Shown: positions 18,067-24,754, counted from the first letter of the stretch. The stretch is DNA of 64,000 nt from Treponema porcinum (GCF_900167145.1 NZ_FUWG01000017.1:1-64000), one strand, 5' to 3'. Numbers and translations: made by a program. Notes: generated by a model not told the origin, from the sequence alone.

Positions 18067-18139
18067 CGTAAGTGAATGACTTACGTCAATTTGACGGGAA
18101 GTGCTGAGTAATCGCTTCAAGTGTTAATCAGCACTTTCC
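18067..18139. repeat. Cluster of three small inverted repeats
   Basis: CGTAAGT/ACTTACG (18067-18073, 18079-18085), CGTCAA/TTGACG (18084-18089, 18091-18096) and GGAAGTGCTGA/TCAGCACTTTCC (18097-18107, 18128-18139, one bulge). They follow directly on the 57-bp hairpin and have no visible coding role. Confidence 0.7.
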
Positions 18140-18170
18140 TAATTGTTTACAAACATCATTTGTACAAAAA

Positions 18171-18200
18171 AAATCACTTCATTACTGAAGTGATTTTTTT
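18171..18200. terminator. Terminator, first tRNA-remnant copy
   Basis: ATCACTTCA (18173-18181) pairs with TGAAGTGAT (18186-18194), with A-rich and T-rich flanks, so it can work in both directions. On the minus strand it follows a 20-bp tRNA-fMet 3' end remnant, the same arrangement as at the intact tRNA. Confidence 0.75.
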
Positions 18201-18201
18201 T

Positions 18202-18345
18202 AGCGGGGGGGGCAGGACTCGTCGTTACAGTCGCAGCCGTCCTGTCTGCTCCTTCCACGGCGTCTACGTTCACTGACGGCGACCTCCTTGCCGCCTTTTC
18301 CTCCCTATTCGGTCGGCGTTCGCTCCGCTTCGAGTCCTGCGTTGT
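18202..18345 (-). pseudogene. tRNA-fMet 3'-end remnant with 120-bp inverted-repeat insert
   Basis: 18202-18221 matches the last 18 bases of the tRNA-fMet gene at 29193-29265 apart from extra G residues. The match stops abruptly; the CAGGACTCG segment is repeated inverted (CGAGTCCTG, from 18333) after about 110 bp of GC-rich sequence containing a 'TTCGCTCCGCTTCG' motif similar to that inside the interrupted tRNA at 21484-21548. I read it as an old attachment-site or tRNA remnant interrupted by a small element. No CDS. Confidence 0.5.
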
Positions 18346-18371
18346 CTAAAATACAATTTGTTTAAAATAAG

Positions 18372-18400
18372 AAAACTTCAGCGTCAATGCTGAAGTTTTT
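18372..18400 (-). terminator. Terminator beside tRNA-fMet fragment
   Basis: AAAACTTCAGC (18372-18382) pairs perfectly with GCTGAAGTTTT (18389-18399). It sits just 3' of the tRNA fragment on the minus strand, copying the tRNA-plus-terminator layout of the intact gene. Confidence 0.75.
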
Positions 18401-18407
18401 CTGTTAT

Positions 18408-18451
18408 AGCGGGGGCAGAACTTGAACCCCTGCGGCCTCCGGGTTATGAGC
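18408..18451 (-). other. tRNA-fMet 3'-half fragment (left attachment site of island)
   Basis: 44 bases match the 3' half of the intact initiator tRNA gene (29193-29265), from the acceptor end to the anticodon loop (GGTTATGAGC on the plus strand), with two substitutions and a two-base insertion; similarity then stops. It has the same orientation as the intact tRNA 10.8 kb away. Integrases that recombine in a tRNA 3' end leave exactly this: an intact tRNA at one end of the island and a direct repeat of its 3' part at the other. Confidence 0.8.
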
Positions 18452-18605
18452 AGTACATCTGTATAGCAGTTTCTATCAAACACATTCGGTTAACTTCAAA
18501 AAACTCATAAAATGAGCCATTTTCGTTACTTTTTGCAGTTTATAGCGTAAAATTCCTTCTGTCAACATCGGTTTGCTTCAGTTTTTTACAGAAAAAAAAA
18601 TCCGT

Positions 18606-18693
18606 TTTTCTGACAGTCTCTCTGCAATAGTTTTTCCTCCGAGTGATAACCCGGAGGTCAAAAAAAATGTGGCCTCCGGGTTTTCTGACAGTT
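18606..18693. repeat. Hairpin flanked by direct repeats
   Basis: AACCCGGAGG (18648-18657) and CCTCCGGGTT (18673-18682) form a 10-bp perfect stem; the arms equal the anticodon-stem region of the tRNA-fMet gene. The unit is bordered by direct repeats TTTTCTGACAGT at 18606-18617 and 18682-18693. Probably another tRNA-derived remnant or a miniature mobile element; it may also act as a terminator. Confidence 0.5.
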
Positions 18694-18710
18694 AGGAAAG
18701 ATAATGTTTT

Positions 18711-18754
18711 TAAACTAACAGTTTACTGTTTCTTTCTGCAGATTCCATTATAAT
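18711..18754 (+). promoter_or_regulatory. Island regulon promoter 1 (palindrome + -10)
   Basis: Palindrome TAAACTAACAGTTTA at 18711-18725, then 23 bp, then TATAAT at 18749-18754. No -35 consensus (CTGTTT at the expected place). The palindrome would be centred at about -43. The -10 ends 6 bp before the ATG at 18761, so the transcript is predicted leaderless. Confidence 0.75.
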
Positions 18755-18760
18755 CAAGTT

Positions 18761-19180
18761 ATGGGATATTCATATTCACTTCAAACGGCAAAAAGGACTG
18801 TTGTTGATATACCGGCAACATCACGACTCTTAAAAGATTTGCGCAATAAAAATGGATTTAGCGTAAAACAGCTGCAGGAGATTTTCGGATTTGAGACACC
18901 TGTTGCTATTTATGCCTGGGAAAATGAAAAGTGCAAGAATATCCCGTGCATCGAAAACTTTGATATTTTATCTAAACTTTATAATTGTCATGTTGAAGAT
19001 TTGTATGTTTTGAAGCAGGTTGATTTGTCAGATTTGCAGGTGCGCGAAAATACCCCCGAATATGGAACTTACAGAACTCTTGTTAATCGCCTGCTTGAAG
19101 GTCTTGCAGATATTGAAGAAGGCCGAGTACAGGATTTTGAAAAGGCAATGAAAGAGATTCGGGAAGAGCTTGGAGTTTAA
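18761..19180 (+). CDS. XRE-type helix-turn-helix regulator (first of two)
   Basis: 139 residues. The N-terminal DNA-binding domain carries 'LKDLRNKNGFSVKQLQEIF' (about 25-43) and FGFETPVAIYAWE (about 43-55), the pattern of the XRE-like regulators that accompany gut-bacterial mobile elements, where the Trp sits in the recognition segment. The C-terminus is helical and charged. It is clearly paralogous to the regulator at 24354-24683. Its promoter carries the 15-bp palindrome, and a second palindrome overlaps its own stop codon, so it may control itself and the next gene. Activator or repressor is not certain; the site position favours activation. Confidence 0.8.
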   Translation: MGYSYSLQTAKRTVVDIPATSRLLKDLRNKNGFSVKQLQEIFGFETPVAIYAWENEKCKNIPCIENFDILSKLYNCHVEDLYVLKQVDLSDLQVRENTPEYGTYRTLVNRLLEGLADIEEGRVQDFEKAMKEIREELGV

Positions 19181-19221
19181 ACTAACAGTTAACTTCTTTT
19201 ATTCTCTTTTTGTTTTATTAT
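19178..19221 (+). promoter_or_regulatory. Island regulon promoter 2 (palindrome + -10)
   Basis: TAAACTAACAGTTAA at 19178-19192 (one change from the other sites) is again followed after 23 bp by a -10-like TATTAT at 19216-19221. The box overlaps the ATG at 19220, so that codon cannot be in the transcript; a TTG at 19244 with GAGGAG at 19231-19236 is the likely start. Confidence 0.65.
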
Positions 19222-19243
19222 GAAAATTGGCGAGGAGAATAAT

Positions 19244-20488
19244 TTGAATAATAGTAATCCGATTACTTTTTTTGATCTCAAAAATATACGATATGTTTGG
19301 GATGATGAAAAAGAAGACTGGTATTTTTCCGTTATCGATTTAATTTCTATTTTTACTGATTGTACTAATCCTGATGTTTATATAAGCGAACTAATTGCTA
19401 ATGATGAAAGCCTAAAATCTATATGGGATTCAAATGGTGTGTCGGTTTTAATGACAGGGGCAGATGGAAAGAAGCAAGAAATTCAAACAGTAAATATATA
19501 TGGCTTGTTTCGTATAATTCAATCGATTCCGTCGAAAAAAGCAGAACCATTAAAAAAAAAATTAGCTGAATTGGGGGCAGAAAGATTTAATCAAATACAG
19601 AATCCTGAATTATCTATAAAGCAGGGGTTACAAGACTATCTTCGTCTTGGATATTCAGAAGACTGGATTAACATGCGGTTAAAGTCGATAGAAATAAAAA
19701 ATGAGCTTACTGATCAATGGAAATTACATAAAGTCGAAAGTTCTTTTCAACACGCAGACCTTCTAGATGTTATTTGTAAAACCTGGTCTGGAAAAAGTGT
19801 AAAGGAATACAAAAAGTTTAAAGGCTTAAAAAAGGAATCATTACAAGACAATATGACAAATATAGAGATAGTATTGAATATGTTGGCAGAAATCTCAGCA
19901 TCAAGCATTACAGAGTCAAAAAATCCTCAGACTTATGAAGAAAATGTGCAGTGTGCTCAGGATGGAGGCAGCGTAGCTGCTGTTGCCAGACGGAGCCTTG
20001 AAAAAGAGTTAGGGAAAAGTGTTATTTCTCCTTTAAATGCAAAAGATTATTTCTTAGACCAAAGAAAAATTAAGAAAAGTGAACTTTATAGGCCTGTAAG
20101 AAATTTCATTTTAGGTACTGGATTACAATTCGGATTTTGCAATGAAGCAAAGCGAGTTTATTACCAAAATTCCTATTTTATAATAGACCAGATTTATTAT
20201 CATATTCCAACAAGAAGGCTTATTTTATTAAAGATTTGTCGTAAGAAACTGAATCTGACAGAACTTGAAAAGTTTAAAGAGCAAATAATTTTTTATAATA
20301 CTCAAGATAAATATGCACATGAAAATGATGCTATTGGAATGATGTTTATCATAAATAAAAAACAGATAAGAATAGAATATGTAATTCCAGATTTACTTGG
20401 AAAAGAGGTTGAAGAAATAGGGCTGCCAAGTTCAGAAATACTTGATTCATATTTGCTAAAAAGTCTTACAGATTTACAAATGAATTAA
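19244..20488 (+). CDS. Antirepressor-like (DinD/Bro-N) protein fused to a DUF1016-like nuclease domain
   Basis: About 414 residues from TTG 19244. The N-terminal 260 residues resemble Bro-N/DinD-type antirepressors: TFFDLKNIRYVWDDEKEDWYF, 'SIPSKKAEPLKKKLAELG', and 'ARRSLEKELGKSVISPLNA'. The last 140 residues resemble the C-terminal PD-(D/E)XK region of DUF1016/YhcG: YFIIDQIYYHIPTRRLILLK, then 'LEKFKEQIIFYNTQ' and 'IGMMFIINKK'. The usual E-x-K of that family appears as L-x-K here, so nuclease activity is doubtful. It may relieve or redirect the island regulators. The fusion is inferred from motifs only. Confidence 0.65.
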   Translation: MNNSNPITFFDLKNIRYVWDDEKEDWYFSVIDLISIFTDCTNPDVYISELIANDESLKSIWDSNGVSVLMTGADGKKQEIQTVNIYGLFRIIQSIPSKKAEPLKKKLAELGAERFNQIQNPELSIKQGLQDYLRLGYSEDWINMRLKSIEIKNELTDQWKLHKVESSFQHADLLDVICKTWSGKSVKEYKKFKGLKKESLQDNMTNIEIVLNMLAEISASSITESKNPQTYEENVQCAQDGGSVAAVARRSLEKELGKSVISPLNAKDYFLDQRKIKKSELYRPVRNFILGTGLQFGFCNEAKRVYYQNSYFIIDQIYYHIPTRRLILLKICRKKLNLTELEKFKEQIIFYNTQDKYAHENDAIGMMFIINKKQIRIEYVIPDLLGKEVEEIGLPSSEILDSYLLKSLTDLQMN

Positions 20489-20546
20489 TTCTTTTTATAA
20501 CATCTAAAATCTTAATCTGATTGGAAAAAGATATTACAATATAACT

Positions 20547-20990
20547 ATGGGAATGCGAAGATTATTTATTATCAGAAAAGATTTACATCTCTCTGCAGGA
20601 AAGCTTGGTGCAATGGTTGCTCATTGCGCTGAAGGATACTGGATCTGGTTGATTCGCAAAAATCTTACAGAAGAAAATGGTCGTGTTCACGCATCTTTTG
20701 ACCTTGATCGGGAAATCTATGACGACTATTTGAATGGAAGAATTACCAAAACAATCTGTGAAGCGAAAAATCTGAATAAACTGCTGCAAGCACGCGATAT
20801 GGCTTTGGAACTTGGATTAGTCGAAAATCAGGATTTTGGCATGATAAACGATGCCTGTCTTACAGAGCTTACTCCAGAATGGGTGGATGAAAATGGTGAA
20901 GGTCGCTGCACAGTTGGAATCTGGTTCAAGCCATTACAGGATGACGTGGCACATAGCATCAGTAAGAAGTATCAGCTTTATAAGGATTAA
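20547..20990 (+). CDS. PTH2-like peptidyl-tRNA hydrolase family protein
   Basis: 147 residues. 'RRLFIIRKDLHLSAGKLGAMVAHC' at the N-terminus is the PTH2 signature (K/R-D-L-x-x-x-x-G-K-x-A/G-A-x-x-x-H), and ARDMALELGLVENQDFGMINDA corresponds to the later PTH2 helix and loop. PTH2 enzymes release peptides from peptidyl-tRNA; related bacterial proteins of mobile elements are uncharacterised. TACAAT ends 6 bp before the ATG, so it is a leaderless candidate. Its 3' end overlaps a convergent HTH gene by about 30 bp. Confidence 0.7.
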   Translation: MGMRRLFIIRKDLHLSAGKLGAMVAHCAEGYWIWLIRKNLTEENGRVHASFDLDREIYDDYLNGRITKTICEAKNLNKLLQARDMALELGLVENQDFGMINDACLTELTPEWVDENGEGRCTVGIWFKPLQDDVAHSISKKYQLYKD

Positions 20991-21291
20991 TTGTTTCGGT
21001 TTGTTCGTAAATCAGTTCATCGATTATTCCAAAATCGTAGATAGCATTTTCTATACAGAATTGATAAATGGTATCTATGGGATTTACTGGTGAAAGTGCA
21101 AAGCCTGCTCTTGCAAGCAAATCTGAAGACTCTTCCATATTAAGATGCAATGCAATAATCAAAGACAGAATAGTCTGTTTTTGAGGATGATAATCAGCAT
21201 CGGAACGGATTTTGGAAAATAATCTGCGGTCGATGTTTGCAGTTTTGTAAATCTGGATTTCAGAAAAGCCCTTGCCCCAGATTAAATGCAT
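20959..21291 (-). CDS. Helix-turn-helix regulator, possibly N-terminally shortened
   Basis: 110 residues covering the conserved core of a common bacterial HTH family: EIQIYKTANIDRRLFSKIR, then LALHLN-like 'IIALHLNMEESSDLLARAGFALSP' and 'FCIENAIYDFGIIDELIYEQ'. Relatives usually have an additional 50-80 residue N-terminus. The frame stays open upstream for about 40 more codons (with RNLIDNYPSLQSLLTRKKETF) but offers no ATG before a stop, and no good ribosome site is seen, so the 5' end may be eroded. Convergent overlap with the PTH2-like gene. Confidence 0.6.
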   Translation of the reverse strand: MHLIWGKGFSEIQIYKTANIDRRLFSKIRSDADYHPQKQTILSLIIALHLNMEESSDLLARAGFALSPVNPIDTIYQFCIENAIYDFGIIDELIYEQTETINPYKADTSY

Positions 21292-21445
21292 AAGCCGTTC
21301 CTGGAAAGTTTCTTTTTTTCTTGTCAGAAGGCTTTGTAATGAAGGATAGTTATCAATAAGATTTCTTTGGGTTGAGATGATGCAATTTGTGAATACCTAA
21401 TCTCCTTATGAAAATGAAAGTATCATTTTGAAATAAAAAAATCTA

Positions 21446-21587
21446 AAGCGGGTGGAAGAATCGAACTTCCCCGACGTCGAGCTTATGCGAAAGCCGCGAG
21501 AGCGGCGGGTAAAATAATTTCCTCTCATGCAAACGGAGCGAAGCGACGTATGAGGCTCGTGAGCCACAACCAGTGCTCCAACCCGCT
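21446..21587 (-). tRNA. Met(CAT) tRNA-like gene interrupted by 65 bp at the anticodon loop
   Basis: Minus strand: acceptor AGCGGGT (21587-21581) pairs with ACCCGCT (21453-21447); D stem GAGC/GCTC; anticodon stem CGAGC (21559-21555) with GCTCG (21482-21478); T arm GGAAG-TTCGATT-CTTCC. Between position 37 (A, 21549) and 38 (A, 21483) 65 bases are inserted, flanked by CATA direct repeats. Removing them restores a 7-base loop CTCATAA with anticodon CAT. The insert holds a GCCGC/GCGGC hairpin. The variable loop is 7 bases, which is unusual. It is either a pseudo-tRNA with a small inserted element or a gene with an intron-like insert. Confidence 0.6.
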
Positions 21588-21711
21588 GTGTTGTCTGAAC
21601 TATAACAAACTTTGTTTGTTTAGTGGTCGCCACGGTGGGGACATTTTTTAAATTATTAGTTTAATGATTTTTGTGTAAACCTTTTGTATTCTTGAAACTT
21701 AGGTGAATAGT

Positions 21712-22356
21712 ATGGTAATACAATTTTTTGAAATAGCAGAAAACAATATAAAAGAATTTAAATCACAACTGAAAATTGCTTATAAGAATCATTTCAAGAA
21801 TACAAAATCTTTCAAAGAAGCCTTTAAAGACTTCAGTGTACCTGAAATTTCAATTTCAAATGATTTATATTTTGAAGATATTGAAAAGGCTAAGAAGCAA
21901 CTGTATGAAGACAAAAAAAGTGGTGAAGAAATTTATATGAAAGATTTCATTTCTGACTTACAGGATAATCTTTCGTTTGTTCCAATTATAAAAGCAGAAA
22001 AAGAAACAGAATATGATCCAGGCCATTCATTTACAGTAGAAGAAATGACAAAAATAAAAAAATGGCAAAAACAACATAGAGCAAAAAATCATCCAGAAGG
22101 AGAAACATATCAAGGAGCAGTAGGTGTTGAAAGATTTGAATATACTCTTTTAGGAACTTCGTTAGGGATGATAAAAAATTGCTTTTGTAAATCATGTAAG
22201 GAAAAATATGATGAGGAATCTAAGCCATACACAACTATAACTATGGAAGAAGTTCTTAGACTAAAATCACCCAAGTATTCGTATGAAGAAAAAGAAAAAA
22301 AATTGTCTGAACTACGAAAGAAATGGGATTACGAAATTGACTTCAGTGATTGGTAA
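21712..22356 (+). CDS. Hypothetical island protein
   Basis: About 214 residues, Lys/Glu-rich and mostly helical, not recognised. A Cys pair region, CFCKSCKEKYDEE (about residues 160-172), could bind a metal. The ATG at 21712 is preferred over a GTG 9 bp earlier because TTAGGTG lies about 7 bp upstream. AT-rich like its neighbours. It precedes a second unknown protein that also has a Cys-rich patch; the two may be co-transcribed. Confidence 0.5.
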   Translation: MVIQFFEIAENNIKEFKSQLKIAYKNHFKNTKSFKEAFKDFSVPEISISNDLYFEDIEKAKKQLYEDKKSGEEIYMKDFISDLQDNLSFVPIIKAEKETEYDPGHSFTVEEMTKIKKWQKQHRAKNHPEGETYQGAVGVERFEYTLLGTSLGMIKNCFCKSCKEKYDEESKPYTTITMEEVLRLKSPKYSYEEKEKKLSELRKKWDYEIDFSDW

Positions 22357-22410
22357 GTTTTGATGTGTAATTGGGATTACTAGAATTAGAGTAATACTCT
22401 TGGAGGTTTT

Positions 22411-23037
22411 ATGAATGGAAATACAAAAGAAATAAAATATTCTTTATCTAGAGAAGAAATGATAGACTTGTTAAAAAAATATCCATTTCTTGTATATAGA
22501 AACGTTTTTTCTGGTGAAAAGAGTCATGATACTTTAGATGAAGATATAGAATATAATCAATGGACTTCTTGGGATGGTTCTGGGTGGGAACACATATGGA
22601 AACGTTATCTTACTTATCTATTTATTGAATATGACAAATTAAATGAAAAAGCAAAACAAGATTTTATGATATTAGATACAAAAGAAAAGTTCGGTTCCTT
22701 TAGATGTTATACTAGTTTTGGGAATGAAAAGATATTTGAATTAGAAAATAAACTTGAAATGATTTCTGAATGGACTTGTATTAGATGTGGAAAACAACCT
22801 AAGAATTCTAAAGGCCAACATATTATTTGGAGAACTACAGGTTGGATTTGTCCATATTGTAAAGATTGTTTTAGGAAGGAAATTTCCGGTAATGACTGGA
22901 CAAAAAAGAAAGAACGAAAATGGCAAAAGGACTGGTTACAACAATGTAAAGAAATAAAAAATAGAGACTTTGCTATGTGGCATTATGCTAATAATATTAA
23001 GACAAGAATTTCTTATGGAGATTTATGGGATTTTTAG
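22411..23037 (+). CDS. Hypothetical zinc-ribbon-containing protein
   Basis: 208 residues, not recognised. WTCIRCGKQP (about 123-132) and WICPYCKDCFRKE (about 148-160) give two C-x-x-C knuckles, so a zinc ribbon is likely. 'KEKFGSFRCY' precedes it, a pattern seen in small uncharacterised proteins of mobile regions that look like defence or immunity proteins. TTGGAGG lies just before the ATG. It ends 19 bp before a tRNA-Ala gene. Confidence 0.5.
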   Translation: MNGNTKEIKYSLSREEMIDLLKKYPFLVYRNVFSGEKSHDTLDEDIEYNQWTSWDGSGWEHIWKRYLTYLFIEYDKLNEKAKQDFMILDTKEKFGSFRCYTSFGNEKIFELENKLEMISEWTCIRCGKQPKNSKGQHIIWRTTGWICPYCKDCFRKEISGNDWTKKKERKWQKDWLQQCKEIKNRDFAMWHYANNIKTRISYGDLWDF

Positions 23038-23055
23038 TGATATAATAAAAGAATC

Positions 23056-23129
23056 GGGGCTGTAGCTCACCTGGCTAGAGCGCTACAATGGCATTGTAGA
23101 GGTAGTGGGTTCAAGTCCCATCAGCTCCA
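23056..23129 (+). tRNA. tRNA-Ala (GGC)
   Basis: GGGGCTG/CAGCTCC acceptor, GCTC/GAGC D stem, anticodon stem CTACA/TGTAG with loop ATGGCAT (anticodon GGC), T arm GTGGG-TTCAAGT-CCCAT. A73 is present and CCA is not encoded. It lies inside the island, 2 bp before the macrodomain gene. Confidence 0.92.
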
Positions 23130-23131
23130 AT

Positions 23132-23638
23132 ATGGGAAAAATCAAAATTATCAAAGGTGACATAACAAAGCTGAGCTGCGATGCAATTGTAAATGCGGCT
23201 AATTCTTCGCTTCTTGGAGGCGGTGGTGTTGATGGTGCGATTCACAGAGGGGCCGGACCTTTGCTTCTTGCCGAGTGCCGAACGCTTGGCGGCTGCAGAA
23301 CTGGCCAGACTAAAATCACAAAGAGCTATAATCTGCCGTCTCGGTTTGTGATTCACACTGTCGGACCTGTTTATTTTGAACATACTCCATCCGACGCTGA
23401 AGCACTTCTTACTTCCTGCTATGAAAACTCTTTGAATCTTGCAAAAGAAAAGGGGCTTAAGACTATAGCTTTTCCTCTGATATCTGCCGGCGTATACGGA
23501 TATCCGCAGAGCGATGCAATAAAAGTTGCTATTGAGACAATGAAATTGCATCAGAATGATTTTGATGAAATTACGCTGGTGCTGTTTGGAGAAAGAGAAT
23601 TCGAAATAGCGAAAGAGGATTATCCAGAGTTCTTATAA
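23132..23638 (+). CDS. Macrodomain ADP-ribose hydrolase (YmdB-like)
   Basis: 168 residues. 'GDITKLSCDAIVNAANSSLLGGGGVDGAIH' is the macrodomain signature (residues about 8-38), followed by AGPLLLAEC, GQTKITKSYNLPSRFVIHTVGP and FPLISAGVYGYP, the second ligand loop. Such proteins remove O-acetyl groups from ADP-ribose or ADP-ribose from targets including nucleic acid. The ATG at 23132 is used because the frame upstream runs through the tRNA-Ala gene, 2 bp away, so the mRNA start may be created by tRNA 3' processing. Confidence 0.9.
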   Translation: MGKIKIIKGDITKLSCDAIVNAANSSLLGGGGVDGAIHRGAGPLLLAECRTLGGCRTGQTKITKSYNLPSRFVIHTVGPVYFEHTPSDAEALLTSCYENSLNLAKEKGLKTIAFPLISAGVYGYPQSDAIKVAIETMKLHQNDFDEITLVLFGEREFEIAKEDYPEFL

Positions 23639-23687
23639 ATCCATCGAATCGTATTCAATTATTTGTCAACTTCAGAGTACTTCAATG

Positions 23688-23735
23688 AGACTTTGAAGTA
23701 CTTCAAAGTCTAGTTCAAAGTCACTTCAAAGTAAA
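23688..23735. repeat. 24-bp perfect palindrome and TTCAAAGT repeats
   Basis: 23688-23711 is a perfect palindrome (arms AGACTTTGAAGT/ACTTCAAAGTCT). TTCAAAGT recurs at 23703, 23715 and 23726. It sits 50 bp after the macrodomain stop. It could be a multi-site operator or a terminator, though it lacks a T-run. Confidence 0.7.
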
Positions 23736-23738
23736 CTT

Positions 23739-24023
23739 CACTTTGCTTCTCTGTTTCCTTATTAGGTAGTGAAGTTTATTAAAATACAGTAATAATTATT
23801 TGATAAGATTAAAATATGCAATTTACCACTTTTAGTTTGGTGTTAACAGGTGTTAAAAATTTTCCGAAAACAGGATAATTGACAACTTTTACAGAATTTT
23901 ATCCGTCTGAAATTGCCATATTTGTAGGAATCTTACAAATATGAGGTGTTTATACCAATATAAACCCCGAATAAGAAAGAGCTCTGAAAAGAGCTTTATC
24001 ATCTTCTTATAAATCTTTCTTTT
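23739..24023. other. Non-coding stretch with three hairpins
   Basis: No supported gene. CATATTTGTA/TACAAATATG (23917-23926, 23934-23943) is a perfect 10-bp stem, followed by a GTTTATA/TATAAAC hairpin near 23946-23970 and an AAGAGCTCT/AGAGCTTT hairpin near 23978-23998, giving three consecutive stems ahead of the next regulon promoter. Confidence 0.5.
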
Positions 24024-24067
24024 TAAACTAACAGTTTAATGAATTTTATTTGACAATATATTACACT
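24024..24067 (+). promoter_or_regulatory. Island regulon promoter 3 (palindrome + -10)
   Basis: Perfect TAAACTAACAGTTTA at 24024-24038, 23 bp, then TACACT at 24062-24067. The predicted leader runs about 125 bases to the small ORF at 24200 and contains a GTCTCA/TGAGAC hairpin. A separate TTGACA at 24050 offers an alternative promoter. Confidence 0.6.
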
Positions 24068-24199
24068 GAATCTACAAATCACAAATTAAAGTCGCTGGCC
24101 ATAAGAAGCCGAGCGCCGTGTCTCATTGGTTTTACAGGCCTGAGACAAAAACCCGCTGCGCCGTTGGCGTAAAAATATCTTTTATGAAAGGAGTGCGTA

Positions 24200-24388
24200 A
24201 TGAGCACAGACACATTTGACATTACAAAATTATCTGCTGCGATGATTTGCAAAAAGAGATGCTATTCGACAATTCTACGCACACCTTGGATTTATGGCTT
24301 GCTTCGTACAGGCATAAAAGATAATGGAGTTTTTGTTAATGGAGAAAAATCATATGAGGACCGTAACTATTCAAAGGCCGGTTGTTGA
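24200..24388 (+). CDS. Small ORF upstream of second regulator
   Basis: 62 residues with two cysteines near residue 18 and a YGLLRTGIKDNGVFVNGE segment. AAAGGAG stands a proper distance before the ATG. It overlaps the following regulator by 35 bp in another frame, which suggests translational coupling or a leader-peptide role. Not recognised; it could also be a non-coding leader, so confidence is limited. Confidence 0.45.
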   Translation: MSTDTFDITKLSAAMICKKRCYSTILRTPWIYGLLRTGIKDNGVFVNGEKSYEDRNYSKAGC

Positions 24389-24683
24389 TCTGAAAGCAAC
24401 CGGTGCACAAATCAAATCACTCAGAATCAAAAGTGGATACACTGTCCACGATATTCAGGCTGTATTCGGTTTTGAATATCCGCAGGCTGTTTATGCCTGG
24501 GAAAGTGGAAAGTCAATTCCAACAATCGACAACTTGCTGGTGCTTGCTCACTTGTTTGATGCAGCAGTCGAAGAGATTGTAATTCAGCGCATGATTGAAG
24601 TCGAAGTTTCATGCGTTTCAAACAAGATTGAAAAGCTCTGCAACAAGAATTGTAACGATTGCAAATTGCGCCTGAGTGCCTAG
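24354..24683 (+). CDS. XRE-type helix-turn-helix regulator (second of two)
   Basis: 109 residues. 'VDLKATGAQIKSLRIKSGYT' and FGFEYPQAVYAWESGKSIPT give the same DNA-binding domain as the 18761 regulator; the tail has CNKNCNDCKLRL, a possible metal-binding Cys patch absent from its paralogue. ATG 24354 is preferred over an upstream in-frame ATG because GGAGAAAA precedes it. It lies under regulon promoter 3 and 28 bp before site 4, which controls the RNA ligase gene. Likely binds the shared palindrome. Confidence 0.8.
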   Translation: MRTVTIQRPVVDLKATGAQIKSLRIKSGYTVHDIQAVFGFEYPQAVYAWESGKSIPTIDNLLVLAHLFDAAVEEIVIQRMIEVEVSCVSNKIEKLCNKNCNDCKLRLSA

Positions 24684-24710
24684 TCTTTTTCTGTCTGTAA
24701 GCCAAAGTTT

Positions 24711-24754
24711 TAAATTAATGGTTTACAGACAGACTGAACTTCCAATCATACAAT
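24711..24754 (+). promoter_or_regulatory. Island regulon promoter 4 (RNA ligase)
   Basis: TAAATTAATGGTTTA at 24711-24725 matches the palindrome at 12 of 15 positions and again stands 23 bp before a -10 box (TACAAT, 24749-24754). The ligase ATG follows 64 bp later with AGAGGA as ribosome site. Confidence 0.55.

Noticed and set aside
21446-21587. Group I or group II intron in tRNA
   Set aside because: The 65-bp insert is far too short and lacks the conserved core elements of either class.
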